Below are positions 34,402 through 43,051 of a DNA stretch of 64,000 bases, in pieces. Made by a program: the position numbers and the translations under genes. Source of the stretch: JAZKDW01 sp040387375 (GTDB lineage Bacteria > Pseudomonadota > Gammaproteobacteria > Burkholderiales > Burkholderiaceae_D); assembly GCA_040387375.1 (NCBI GenBank), contig JAZKDW010000017.1, positions 4,623 through 68,622 on the forward strand, written 5' to 3'. How positions within the stretch are numbered: the stretch's first letter is position 1; every line of letters begins with the position of its first letter. The notes beneath the pieces were generated by a model. It saw nothing but the letters and a program-made list of their open reading frames with translations. It made no database searches and was not told the DNA's origin.

Positions 34402-34574
34402 GTACCCGGCCGGAATAAATTGTGAGTGTCTGCGGCCCTCGGCGGGCCCCCCTGACCGGCGCGCTGCGGCGTTGCCCGGCCCTTGCAGTGCTAGCACTGC
34501 GGCGGCCCGGGCGCCTTGCATCACATCCGATCAGAACCACATCCATCTCCCAATTTATTCCGGCCGGGTACTTA
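34399..34574. repeat. MITE-like intergenic element, copy 2 (176 bp)
   Basis: It is inverted relative to the copy at 42-245 and has the same perfect 24-bp terminal inverted repeats (34399-34422 and 34551-34574). The centre contains the 16-bp palindrome GCAGTGCTAGCACTGC. It lacks the extra GC-rich bases of copy 1. It provides the TAA of the LysR gene on the left and the TAA of the minus-strand deacetylase gene on the right. There is no coding capacity. Confidence 0.85.
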
Positions 34575-35441
34575 ACGCGCGCTGGACTTGTACCAGTCCA
34601 GGATTTCCGAACCGGTCGCGAACCAGACGTCGCCGCTGTCCTTGATATATTGCAGCGCGCGCTCAAACGGCTTGCTGCGATGCGGATGGCCGATCAGGAA
34701 CGGATGGAGCGAGATCGCCATCACGCGCGCACTGGCCGCGCTTTCCTCGTGCAGCACATCGAAGGTATCGCGAATCATCGTCGCGAACTGCTCGCCGCTC
34801 TGCTTCAGGTCGAGGAAGGCCGGGATGTCGTTAAGTTCGATCGCGTACGGCAGCGACACCAGCGAACCCTTCTTCACTCTCATCGGATAAGGCTGCTCGT
34901 CATTGACCCAGTTGGCCGTGTATTCGATGCCCGCCTCAGCCAGGATATCCGGCGTGTTAAAGGTTTCGGACAGCGCCGGACTGAGCCAGCCGCGCGAACG
35001 CTTGCCGGTTCCCTGCTCGATGGTATCGATCACTTCATTGATCAGCGCGCGCTCCTGGTCTTCATCCAGCTTGGTGATCAACGACGAATTGTTTTTCCCG
35101 TGCGCCATCCATTCCCAGCCGTGCTCGTTGCCGGCCTTGATCAGTTCCGGATAATACTTGCAGACGTCCGAGTTCAGCGCGGCGGTGGCCTTCACGCCAT
35201 GTTTGGATAGCACCTCGAGCATGCGCCAGAAACCGACACGCGGACCATAATCCCGCCACGAATAGTTCAGCACGTCCGGCACCAGTCCGGTCGTCACGGG
35301 GGTCAGCGAAGTCGATGGCCGGTCGAACAGGAAATGCTCGATGTTCGGAATGACCCAGACCGCGACCCGCGCACCGTTCGGCAGCTTCAGCGGCGCGCGC
35401 TGGCTGATAGGGGAATATTCAAAACGATCATGCTCTTGCAT
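34572..35441 (-). CDS. PuuE/allantoinase-like polysaccharide-deacetylase-family hydrolase
   Basis: A 289-aa protein of the NodB/PuuE fold: VAVWVIPNIEHF, RDYGPRVGFWRMLEVLSKHGVKA, HGWEWMAHGKNNSS and SLHPFLIGHPHR. These resemble PuuE-type enzymes that hydrolyse cyclic amides (allantoin-like) more than chitin deacetylases. No signal peptide, so it acts in the cytoplasm. Its start overlaps the isochorismatase-family stop by one base. Its TAA stop is formed by the repeat element. The substrate is unknown; a cyclic ureide or amide imported by the neighbouring ABC system is an inference. Confidence 0.78.
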   Translation of the reverse strand: MQEHDRFEYSPISQRAPLKLPNGARVAVWVIPNIEHFLFDRPSTSLTPVTTGLVPDVLNYSWRDYGPRVGFWRMLEVLSKHGVKATAALNSDVCKYYPELIKAGNEHGWEWMAHGKNNSSLITKLDEDQERALINEVIDTIEQGTGKRSRGWLSPALSETFNTPDILAEAGIEYTANWVNDEQPYPMRVKKGSLVSLPYAIELNDIPAFLDLKQSGEQFATMIRDTFDVLHEESAASARVMAISLHPFLIGHPHRSKPFERALQYIKDSGDVWFATGSEILDWYKSSAR

Positions 35442-36106
35442 CAGGAGTTCTCCTTGTTGGTTGCCTCGCCTGACCGGCCGAGATAGTTGAGTGCTTCATC
35501 AATGCCGACTACGTCACAATACTTTGCATGCAGGTCGAACAGGCTTTGCTCGTGCGCGGCCTGCGAACGGTCGCCGACCGCTTCCCGCACCACCATCGGG
35601 CGGAAGCCGTTCTGAACGGCGTCGACCGCGGTGCCGCGCACGCAGCCGCTGGTCGTGCAGCCGGCGATCAGCACGGTATCGGTGCCGTGTGCCACCAGCC
35701 GCGACAACAGGTCGGTGCCGAAAAAGCAGGAGGCATACTTCTTCACCAGCAGCGAGTCGCCTTGCACATGGTGCAGCCTGGGATCGAGTTCCACCGCCGG
35801 TGTGCCGCTACGCAGCGTCGCCGCGCCCTTCTGCTTCAGCACCCAGACGCCGCCATCCTTCAGGCCGGCGTCGTCGTATGAGGTGGTGGTAAAGAAAATC
35901 GGCGCGCCGGCGCTGCGGCTGGCATCGATCAGCTTGTTGATGACGTCGATCTCCGCATCGAGATTGGCGCCAAGCGGCATTGCCGGATCGGTAAAGCCGC
36001 GGATGATATCGACCACGATCAACGCCGGCCGCTTGCCGAAACCCATGATCTGACCGAACCCGCGCTGCCGGAAAAACTCCTCGTCTGTATTAGTCTGGTT
36101 TTGCAA
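35441..36106 (-). CDS. Isochorismatase-family cysteine hydrolase
   Basis: A 221-aa protein. Motifs: Asp in LIVVDIIRGF, Lys in the LKQKG region, and the nucleophile Cys in IAGCTTSGCVRGTAVDA. That segment matches the N-carbamoylsarcosine amidase/ureidoacrylate-hydrolase side of the family (amide or carbamoyl hydrolysis) rather than true isochorismatase. Its 5' end overlaps the permease 3' end by 17 bases, so it belongs to the ABC-transporter operon. With the PuuE-like enzyme it could open and then deamidate or decarbamoylate an imported compound. Confidence 0.8.
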   Translation of the reverse strand: MQNQTNTDEEFFRQRGFGQIMGFGKRPALIVVDIIRGFTDPAMPLGANLDAEIDVINKLIDASRSAGAPIFFTTTSYDDAGLKDGGVWVLKQKGAATLRSGTPAVELDPRLHHVQGDSLLVKKYASCFFGTDLLSRLVAHGTDTVLIAGCTTSGCVRGTAVDAVQNGFRPMVVREAVGDRSQAAHEQSLFDLHAKYCDVVGIDEALNYLGRSGEATNKENS

Positions 36107-37115
36107 TTTTATATTCTCCTTGATGTTGGACAGCGCGCGCTGGACGTACCAGCCTGCCTGCCTGGAACAGCCGCATTCGCAGATGCGGCCCGTCGGCGAT
36201 CGCGACCGTCAGCAGGATGGCGCCGGTCGCAAGATCGTGTACATGGGGTTCGACACCGAGCGAGGTCAGGCCGGTGCGAAGCACACACAAAATCAACACG
36301 CCGGCGGCGATCCCAAGCGGATGGCCGACGCCGCCGGACAGCGATACGCCGCCGAGGATCGCGGCCGCCACCGCCGGCACCAGGATGTCGGATACCCCCC
36401 CGGTGGGCGAAGCGGATAACAATCCATAACTGAGCATGGCGCCAGCCAGCGCGGCCAGCGCGCCGGACGCGGCAAAAACGCCGACCAGCAGCCTGTCCGG
36501 ATTCGTGCCTGCAACGATGCTCGCATGCCGGTTGCTGCCGGCGGCGATGATGTCGCGGCCGATGCGCGTATGGCTGATCACGAGCGCAGCGACGATGAAC
36601 AGCGCGAGGACAACCAGCGCGCGCACCGAAATGATGCCGAGCAAGGGCGCATTGATTGCAAGCGCCACATCCATCTTGTCGAAGGCGATGGTCTGATTGC
36701 CGGTGATGACATAAGCAATGCCGCTGAATGTCAGCAGCCCGCCCAGGCTCACCGCCACCGAACCCAGTCCGAGCCGCACGATCAGGCCGCCCTGAAGCAG
36801 GCCGCCGGTTGTGCCGATGGCGAGCGCCGCCAGCAGTCCGGCAGTAGCGGAATCGTTACCGCCCAATACCGCGACGCAGCCACCCAGCCCCATCATGCCG
36901 GCTACCGACAGGTCGAATTCACGCATCAGCATCGTCAGGCCCAGGGCCAGCGCCACCAGTCCCACCGTGGCGAAATGCTGGAATGTGCTGAATGCGGTTT
37001 GCCTTCCGAGGAAACTGCCGCCGCCGTGCAAGAACGCGAAGGCGGCAATCACCACTACCAGCAGCAGCAGCGGACGTACGGTGGTGTTGCGCAACATATT
37101 CCCGAACGCGCTCAT
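36090..37115 (-). CDS. Sugar-type ABC transporter permease (second)
   Basis: A 341-aa RbsC/BPD_transp_2-type permease starting MSAFGNMLRNTTVRP. It has about nine membrane helices with the family motif region MREFDLSVAGMMGLGG and SLSGGVGHPLGIAAGV. The much longer open frame (to 38210) is an artefact of overlap with the upstream permease; the real start overlaps that gene's stop as ATGA. It pairs with the other permease as the membrane heterodimer. Confidence 0.87.
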   Translation of the reverse strand: MSAFGNMLRNTTVRPLLLLVVVIAAFAFLHGGGSFLGRQTAFSTFQHFATVGLVALALGLTMLMREFDLSVAGMMGLGGCVAVLGGNDSATAGLLAALAIGTTGGLLQGGLIVRLGLGSVAVSLGGLLTFSGIAYVITGNQTIAFDKMDVALAINAPLLGIISVRALVVLALFIVAALVISHTRIGRDIIAAGSNRHASIVAGTNPDRLLVGVFAASGALAALAGAMLSYGLLSASPTGGVSDILVPAVAAAILGGVSLSGGVGHPLGIAAGVLILCVLRTGLTSLGVEPHVHDLATGAILLTVAIADGPHLRMRLFQAGRLVRPARAVQHQGEYKIAKPD

Positions 37116-38080
37116 GCCGTCCGTCCTTTCGACTGCAGCAGGATCGCGCCGAGCACGATCAGGCCGATCAGCAGATATTGATACTGGATATCGAATCCAT
37201 GCAATAACAACAGGCTTTGCAGCACGGCGATCACGACGACGCCGATCATCGTGCGCAGTACCGATCCGCGGCCGCCGCCGATCGCCGTTCCGCCGACCAG
37301 CACCGCCGAAATCGCGTTGTAGTCGTAGCCGGCGCCGAATTCCATGCTGCCAGAACCGAAGCGCGCGGCGATCAGCACGCCCGACAGGCCGGTAAACAAG
37401 CCCGCTATCAGATAACACCCCGTCACCGTACGCCAGGTTTTCAGGCCGGCCACGGTCGCGGCATTCGGATTGCTGCCGACCAGCACGACATTCTGACCGA
37501 AGCGCGTGTAGCGCAAGATCAGTTCGCCGGCAATGACAGCCAGCATGAACACGATGGCCGGAACCGGCACGCCGAGCACCCGCTCCTTGAAAATGCCGAG
37601 TGCATCGCCGCTTACGTAAATGCTCTGGCCGCCGGCGACAAACTGCGCCGTGCCCAGCAGCAGACTGAGAAAAGCGATGCTGACTATCAGCGGATTGGCG
37701 CGGAAGCAGCCGATGATCAGCCCCTGCACAGCCGACATTGCGATCGCACACGCGAGGCCGGCAGCGACCGCGGGCAACAGTCCCAGGCCCGACAGATGCG
37801 ACACGATCATCGCCGTCGCGGCGCAAGTGGCGCCCAGTGAAAACGACATGATGTTGCCTGACAGCGTGATGAACGTCATGCCGACCGCAATACAGCCGAT
37901 CAGCGATATCGTTCCGGTCAGCGCGATCAGGCTGGGCAGGCTGGTGAAACCCGGCGTTAGCAGCGCGGCGATCAGCAGCAGTATCAGCGCCGCGCCGCTG
38001 ACCATGGCGGACGCGGACATGCGGCGCGGCGTCGCGCGTGCAGACGGCATTGCAGGAATGGAAGTGGATGGCATATTCAT
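37112..38080 (-). CDS. Sugar-type ABC transporter permease (first)
   Basis: A 322-aa RbsC-type permease with about nine helices. LSGNIMSFSLGATCAATAMI corresponds to the conserved region after TM2, and AISAVLVGGTAIGGGRGSVL to the cytoplasmic coupling region. It is translationally coupled with the ATPase gene (4-base overlap) and with the second permease. Confidence 0.88.
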   Translation of the reverse strand: MNMPSTSIPAMPSARATPRRMSASAMVSGAALILLLIAALLTPGFTSLPSLIALTGTISLIGCIAVGMTFITLSGNIMSFSLGATCAATAMIVSHLSGLGLLPAVAAGLACAIAMSAVQGLIIGCFRANPLIVSIAFLSLLLGTAQFVAGGQSIYVSGDALGIFKERVLGVPVPAIVFMLAVIAGELILRYTRFGQNVVLVGSNPNAATVAGLKTWRTVTGCYLIAGLFTGLSGVLIAARFGSGSMEFGAGYDYNAISAVLVGGTAIGGGRGSVLRTMIGVVVIAVLQSLLLLHGFDIQYQYLLIGLIVLGAILLQSKGRTA

Positions 38081-39588
38081 GCTGTGGGCGTGGTGTTGTC
38101 GGGTGTATGGGTGATGTCCGCCAGGATCTGGTTGCGCGACAGCATCGCACGCGGATACTCAGCCACTTTCCGTCCGCGGTACATGGTGACGACGATATCC
38201 GCCATGCCAACGACTTCCTCGATATCGGTGGACATCATCACGATGCAATACCCTTTGGCGCAAACCTGGCGCATCAATTCGTAAATCTCGGCACGGGCGC
38301 CGACGTCGACACCGCGGGTCGGTTCGTTCATCAGCAGCACGCCGAAAGGATCGCCGGTCAGCGAACGCGCGACCGCGATTTTCTGCTGGTTGCCGCCGCT
38401 CAGGTCGCCGGCGTTCGACGGCAGCCGGGCCGGATCGATGGTCACTTGTGCGCAGGCGTCGGCTGCCCGCTGGCTGATCGCCTCATGCGACACGATGCCT
38501 GCGCTGCTGACGCGATCGAGCTGCGTCGCCAGCAGGTTGATGCGCACCGGCAGCGTCAGGAACACACCTTCGGCGGCGCGGTCTTCGGAAACGAAACGCA
38601 GGTTGGCGGCGATCGCATCGCGCACCGATCCGGGCCGCACGCTGCGACCGTCGGCGACCACCGTGCCGCCGGCGTCATACACCAGGCCCGCCAGCGCCCG
38701 CACGGCTTCCGCAGCGCCGGAGCCGATTTGCCCGGACAGACAAACGATCTGGCCGCGCTTCGCATTGAACGTCAGCCCGTGCACCATGCCTGGCACTGTC
38801 AGCCCGTTGACTTCAAGGCCGTTGCGCTCGGAGGCCGGGCCGGGCGCGGGGTACATTTGTCCGAGCGGCCGCCCCAGCATCATTTCCACCAGCTGGTCGC
38901 GGTCAAGCGCATTCACCGGCAACGTCGCCACTTCGGCGCCATTGCGCAGCACGGTGACGGTATCGCAAATGTCGAATACTTCATTCAGCCGATGTGTGAT
39001 GAAAATCACCGACCGGCCGGATGCGCGCAAGCGGCGCAGCGCGCCGAACACGCGCTCGATTTCACTATCGCTGAGCGTTGCTGTCGGTTCATCCAGCAGC
39101 AGCACACGCGCATCGCGCGCCAGCATTCTGGCGATTTCAACCAGCTGACGCTCGCCCAGCGACAGCCGCCCCGCCAAAGTGGCCAGCGGCAGGTGGCCGA
39201 GGCCGGCCATCTCCAGCGCGTCGGCGGCACGTTTGCGCAACGACGCACGCCGGTGGAAAAACGGCACCTCCTGATGGCCGAGCCAGATATTGTCGAGCAA
39301 GGACAGATGGGCGACGATGCTCAGTTCCTGTGAAACGAACGCGATGCCCCGCGCCTGCGAATCGCGCGAGCTTTTGAATTCCTGCGCGGCGCCGTCGACC
39401 TGGATCGTGCCGGCATCGGGCCGGTAGATCCCGGTCAGCAGCTTGACCAGCGTGCTTTTGCCGGCGCCGTTTTCGCCGCACAGGGCGCGGATTTCACCGG
39501 GCCCGATCGCAAACGATACGTCCTTTAATGCTGCCACCTGCCCGAAGCGTTTCTGAACGCCCCGGGCTTCGAGAATCGGAGTAGACAT
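38077..39588 (-). CDS. Sugar-type ABC transporter ATPase (two-domain, RbsA/MglA-like)
   Basis: A 503-aa protein with two ABC domains. Domain 1 has Walker A GENGAGKST, signature LSLGERQLVEI and Walker B LLLDEPTA. Domain 2 has a degenerate Walker A (LSGQIGSGAAE), signature LSGGNQQKI and VLLMNEPT (D to N in Walker B). The asymmetry is normal for RbsA-like ATPases. The start MSTPILEARGVQKRF is at 39588; the frame runs further upstream only by chance. Confidence 0.9.
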   Translation of the reverse strand: MSTPILEARGVQKRFGQVAALKDVSFAIGPGEIRALCGENGAGKSTLVKLLTGIYRPDAGTIQVDGAAQEFKSSRDSQARGIAFVSQELSIVAHLSLLDNIWLGHQEVPFFHRRASLRKRAADALEMAGLGHLPLATLAGRLSLGERQLVEIARMLARDARVLLLDEPTATLSDSEIERVFGALRRLRASGRSVIFITHRLNEVFDICDTVTVLRNGAEVATLPVNALDRDQLVEMMLGRPLGQMYPAPGPASERNGLEVNGLTVPGMVHGLTFNAKRGQIVCLSGQIGSGAAEAVRALAGLVYDAGGTVVADGRSVRPGSVRDAIAANLRFVSEDRAAEGVFLTLPVRINLLATQLDRVSSAGIVSHEAISQRAADACAQVTIDPARLPSNAGDLSGGNQQKIAVARSLTGDPFGVLLMNEPTRGVDVGARAEIYELMRQVCAKGYCIVMMSTDIEEVVGMADIVVTMYRGRKVAEYPRAMLSRNQILADITHTPDNTTPTA

Positions 39589-39599
39589 GCAGCTACGGC

Positions 39600-40583
39600 T
39601 TAGTAGGTGCAGGCGGCTGCGAATTCGTCCAGGTTCTGCTTCGTGATGGCCGACATTTTCAGGTAGTTGTTCTTGGCCAGCGGCTTGCCTTCGAAATGAC
39701 TGGCCACTGAGGCCACTGCGGCCTTGCCGGTACGCACCGGCATCTGGGTAGCGGTGCTGTACTGCAGACCATTGCGGATGTGATCGACGCCGAATTTCAT
39801 GCAGTTGGAGCTGACCACCACCAGCTGGCCCTTGCCGGTGCCAAGCGGAACGCCAGCCGCTTTGGCGGCCTGGATCACGCCATGCGCGACGTTGTCGGCC
39901 ATGCCGTACACCGCATCGAGACCGCCCTGCGCGGCGTAGCGCGCAAACAGCTGGCCGGCAATGCGCTCGCTGGCGGCGGTATCCCATTTTGCATCTTCGG
40001 TCGCAACGATCTTGATGTGCGGATGCGCAGCGATCGCGGTGCGGAAGCCCTGCAGCCGGCGCGGCGCCACGCCTTCGGCGAGCGAACCGGTGATCAGCGC
40101 AACTTTGGCATCCGGACGCCCCTTCAGCGCCTGGGCCAGCGCTTCGCCAGTCAGGCGGCCCAGTTCCACGTGATCTTCACCGATGAAGGACAGGTACAGC
40201 TCCTCGTTTCCAAGCGCGATCGGCGAGTTGACCAGGAATACCGGAATGTTCGCCTTTTTTGCCATCGTCAGCGCCGGGAGGATGCCGCGCTCGCTGACCG
40301 GCGTGATTACCAGCGCGTTGTAACCCTGCGCGATCGCATCGCTGATCTGCTGGCTTTGCAGCGCGGCGTCGTATGGGCTGATCATCACCGTCGCCGTCAT
40401 TCCCTGCGCGGCACTTTCAGACTGGATCGTCGAGGCCAGCGAGGCAATGAATGGATTGCTGGTCGTGGCGGTCAGGTAGGCGATACGCTTGCCTTTCACC
40501 TGCGCTGTGGCAGAGGGCATCACGACCGTCAGGCAGGCGGCTGCAATGAGGGAAAGTGCTGCGGAATACATTTTGCGTGTCAT
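39600..40583 (-). CDS. Periplasmic sugar-binding protein of ABC importer
   Basis: A 327-aa protein with a signal peptide (cleavage near SATA) and a Peripla_BP_4/RbsB fold: RIAYLTATTSNPFIASLAS, DAIAQGYNALVITPVS and VYGMADNVAHGVIQAA. It is the first gene of the operon. The ligand may not be a sugar, because the operon also carries an isochorismatase-like amidase and a PuuE-like deacetylase; a ureide, nucleoside or cyclic amide is equally plausible. A 9-bp inverted repeat lies upstream (40624-40670). Confidence 0.87.
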   Translation of the reverse strand: MTRKMYSAALSLIAAACLTVVMPSATAQVKGKRIAYLTATTSNPFIASLASTIQSESAAQGMTATVMISPYDAALQSQQISDAIAQGYNALVITPVSERGILPALTMAKKANIPVFLVNSPIALGNEELYLSFIGEDHVELGRLTGEALAQALKGRPDAKVALITGSLAEGVAPRRLQGFRTAIAAHPHIKIVATEDAKWDTAASERIAGQLFARYAAQGGLDAVYGMADNVAHGVIQAAKAAGVPLGTGKGQLVVVSSNCMKFGVDHIRNGLQYSTATQMPVRTGKAAVASVASHFEGKPLAKNNYLKMSAITKQNLDEFAAACTY

Positions 40584-40623
40584 GAATTTGCTCCTGTTTC
40601 TTGTTATAGGGCGCGGAGAGCCG

Positions 40624-40670
40624 TAGCCGATGTTGTATCTTTGAATACGGAACGATTAGACCATCGGCTA
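40624..40670. promoter_or_regulatory. Spaced inverted repeat upstream of ABC operon
   Basis: TAGCCGATG (40624-40632) and CATCGGCTA (40662-40670) are perfect 9-bp complements, 38 bases centre to centre, in the region divergent between the binding-protein gene and the histidine-kinase gene. This could be paired operator half-sites for a looping or tetrameric regulator, or a 5'-UTR hairpin. Confidence 0.45.
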
Positions 40671-40836
40671 ACCGGCACGTCTAAAACAATTTTTATTGCC
40701 TCAGTCATATGATTTTTGTTTGCGCAGGGTCTTCTCGCAGATTGACATGCCATGGAGCCGGATGGCCGCGTGAAGTCCAGGCATCATGATGATTTAAGGT
40801 AGACTTTCGATACCAAAAATCCCGCAGACCCAAAAG

Positions 40837-42291
40837 ATGCAAGGAACAAGAACGCGCGCTATCTGGATCCTGGCCTGGTGCATCATCACCGCGCTGGGCG
40901 GCGCATGGCTGGCGCGGCTTGAACTGGCGCAGCTGCGCGAGGCGTTCGAAACCGATGCGCGCATCGCGCACCGGCTTCTCAGCCAGCGTGTGGTGCAGCA
41001 CGATGCGGTGATGGCGATGCTGATGATACTGCAGCCCGCCGGCGACCCTTCGCAGCCGGAACAGCGCCTGACTTCCGTATACCCGCACATCCTGAACGTG
41101 CAGCGGCGCGACAGGAATGCGCTCTGGCCGGATGAACAATTGCGCAGCGCCGACGCCCGCTCGCGCCAGCTGAAACACGCCGTGCTGACGCAAGTGGATT
41201 TTTCAAGCGGGCGTTACCAGATGATGCTCGGCGCCGATCCCGCCAGTTATCTTTTGCAAATCGACATCCGCAGCATGGTGCCGCGCAGCGAATGGCCGAT
41301 GGCGCCGGACAGCAGTCCGGTTCGTGTGCTCCTCGAATTTGAAAAGCAGGCCTTCGTCCTGCAGCCGGGCCGCATCGGCGACGGCGGCTGGCGCTTCGAT
41401 TTCCGCAAGCAGCTCGCGGCCGGCAGCCAGCCGTTCGAGATGGTCGCCGCGCGCCAGGTGGGCTGGCGTGAATTGCCGTGGCTGTGGATGGCAGGCTGGG
41501 CGCTCGCGGTAGCCGCCGCGCTGGCCGCGCTGAAGGCATTTCAACAGCAGCGCATCGAGCGCCGCCGCGCCGAAGACCTGCTGCGCTTCGGCCAAGTGGC
41601 CCGGCTCAACACCTTGGGTGAACTGGCGGCCGGGATGGCGCATGAGTTGAACCAGCCGCTGACAGCAGTGCTCGCCGGCACGCAGGCCGCAAGCCGCATG
41701 CTGCAGGAAGACGACGCCGACCTGGCGGCGGTGCGCGACGCGATGAACCACGCGGCGGAACAGGCGCGCCGCGCCGCCGACGTCGTCGGCCGCATGCGCC
41801 GCGCAGTGGAACGGCCCGACCTGGCCGACCAGATGCAGAGCGTGAGCATGCAGGATGCGGTGCGCAGCGCGCTGTACCTGCTCGAGCCCGAGTGCCGGCG
41901 CCTGAACGTGACGCCATCGGTCGACCTCTCCGCACCCGCGCTCAGCGTGCTGGCCGAGCCGGTCGCGCTTGAGCAGATCATCCATAACCTGCTGAGCAAC
42001 GCCTTGCAGGCGCTGGCGCAGCAGGACCGTGCGCGCACGCTGGAACTGACCATGCGCGTGGACGCGGGCATGGGCGTGCTGGACGTGCGCGATAACGGTC
42101 CCGGCATCGCGGCCGATGTATTGCCGCGCATGTTCGAGCCGTTTTTCACCACACGCAAGGATGGTCTCGGCCTGGGCCTCAGCCTGTGCGAGACGCTGGC
42201 GACCAACATGGGCGGCACGCTCGCCGCATCCAGTCAGGCGCAACATGGCGCCGTGTTTACCCTCAAACTGCCGCTGGCAACAACAGCATGA
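40837..42291 (+). CDS. Membrane sensor histidine kinase
   Basis: A 484-aa protein: N-terminal helix (about 7-24), a periplasmic sensor of about 190 residues with no recognised domain, and a second helix (about 212-230). The catalytic core has an H-box (GMAHELNQPLTAV), N-box (NLLSNALQAL), G1 (VRDNGPGI) and G2 (GLGLGLSLCE). The H-box belongs to the FixL/DctB-type group. Its stop overlaps the response-regulator ATG (ATGA). The downstream GlcG/HbpS gene suggests a redox, haem or small-molecule input, which is inference. Confidence 0.88.
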   Translation: MQGTRTRAIWILAWCIITALGGAWLARLELAQLREAFETDARIAHRLLSQRVVQHDAVMAMLMILQPAGDPSQPEQRLTSVYPHILNVQRRDRNALWPDEQLRSADARSRQLKHAVLTQVDFSSGRYQMMLGADPASYLLQIDIRSMVPRSEWPMAPDSSPVRVLLEFEKQAFVLQPGRIGDGGWRFDFRKQLAAGSQPFEMVAARQVGWRELPWLWMAGWALAVAAALAALKAFQQQRIERRRAEDLLRFGQVARLNTLGELAAGMAHELNQPLTAVLAGTQAASRMLQEDDADLAAVRDAMNHAAEQARRAADVVGRMRRAVERPDLADQMQSVSMQDAVRSALYLLEPECRRLNVTPSVDLSAPALSVLAEPVALEQIIHNLLSNALQALAQQDRARTLELTMRVDAGMGVLDVRDNGPGIAADVLPRMFEPFFTTRKDGLGLGLSLCETLATNMGGTLAASSQAQHGAVFTLKLPLATTA

Positions 42292-42920
42292 GCGCCTCTT
42301 CCCTGTCCCCCCTGATTCACCTGATCGATGACGACGAAGGCGTGCGCAAAAGCCTGGCGCTGCTGATCGAGACCATCGGCCTGCGCGTACAACCCTGGTC
42401 CGATCCGCAAGCTTTCATGGACGGCTTCGACCGCGTCCATACGATCGGCGCCATCGTGCTCGACGTGCGCATGCCCGGGATCAGCGGCCTGACCGTGCTC
42501 GACATGCTGGTGGCGCAAGGCGTCGATCAGCCGTTCATCATCCTCACCGGCCATGGCACGGTCGACATGTGCCGCCGCGCCTTCAAGTCCGGCGCCGCCG
42601 AATTCCTCGAGAAGCCGGTCAACGCCGACCTGTTGCTGGACGCGGTGCAAAGCGCGGTGCGCGCTCATGTGCGCACACGCGAGCGCAATCATGCGGATCG
42701 GGAAGCGCGCGAAAGATATGCGCTGCTATCGGAACGCGAGCGTGAAGTGCTCGGCCTGATCGTGTCGGGATTGACCAACAAGGAAATCGGCCGCGCGCTG
42801 CAATTGTCACCACGCACCGTCGAAACCCACCGCGCCAACCTGTTCGCCAAGCTGCATGCCGACACCCTGGCGCAACTGATCCGCCAGTACGCCGAACTGG
42901 TCGACGAGCGCGCCGGCTGA
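42288..42920 (+). CDS. FixJ-type response regulator
   Basis: A 210-aa protein: receiver domain with acidic pocket (LIDDDEG), phospho-acceptor Asp in IVLDVRMPG, Thr in ILTGHG and Lys in FLEKPVN. The C-terminal LuxR-type helix-turn-helix has LSEREREVLGLIVSGLTNKEI. The start is coupled to the kinase gene. Likely targets are the GlcG/HbpS gene and itself; the dyad at 42926-42943 is a candidate site. Confidence 0.9.
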   Translation: MSASSLSPLIHLIDDDEGVRKSLALLIETIGLRVQPWSDPQAFMDGFDRVHTIGAIVLDVRMPGISGLTVLDMLVAQGVDQPFIILTGHGTVDMCRRAFKSGAAEFLEKPVNADLLLDAVQSAVRAHVRTRERNHADREARERYALLSEREREVLGLIVSGLTNKEIGRALQLSPRTVETHRANLFAKLHADTLAQLIRQYAELVDERAG

Positions 42921-42925
42921 ACGGA

Positions 42926-42943
42926 TTCAGTACTTATACTGAA
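42926..42943. promoter_or_regulatory. Perfect dyad before hbpS-like gene
   Basis: TTCAGTA-CTTA-TACTGAA, 7-bp arms, six bases after the response-regulator stop and 109 bases before the GlcG/HbpS ATG. It could be a binding site for the LuxR-type regulator or the stem of a weak terminator; there is no T-tract. Confidence 0.45.
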
Positions 42944-43051
42944 GATCGCGGGTAGCCGTACGCATGGCCTCCGGCGCCACAAACTTTTACAGTTCTCCTG
43001 CAGTCCGATCGAACCTCGATTGAACCCTATATCAACCCCAGGAGAACTCAC

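Noticed and set aside
36090..38210. A 706-codon minus-strand open frame
   Set aside because: Only the part from 37115 encodes a permease; the upstream 365 codons are an out-of-frame shadow of the first permease gene with Arg/Pro-rich nonsense.
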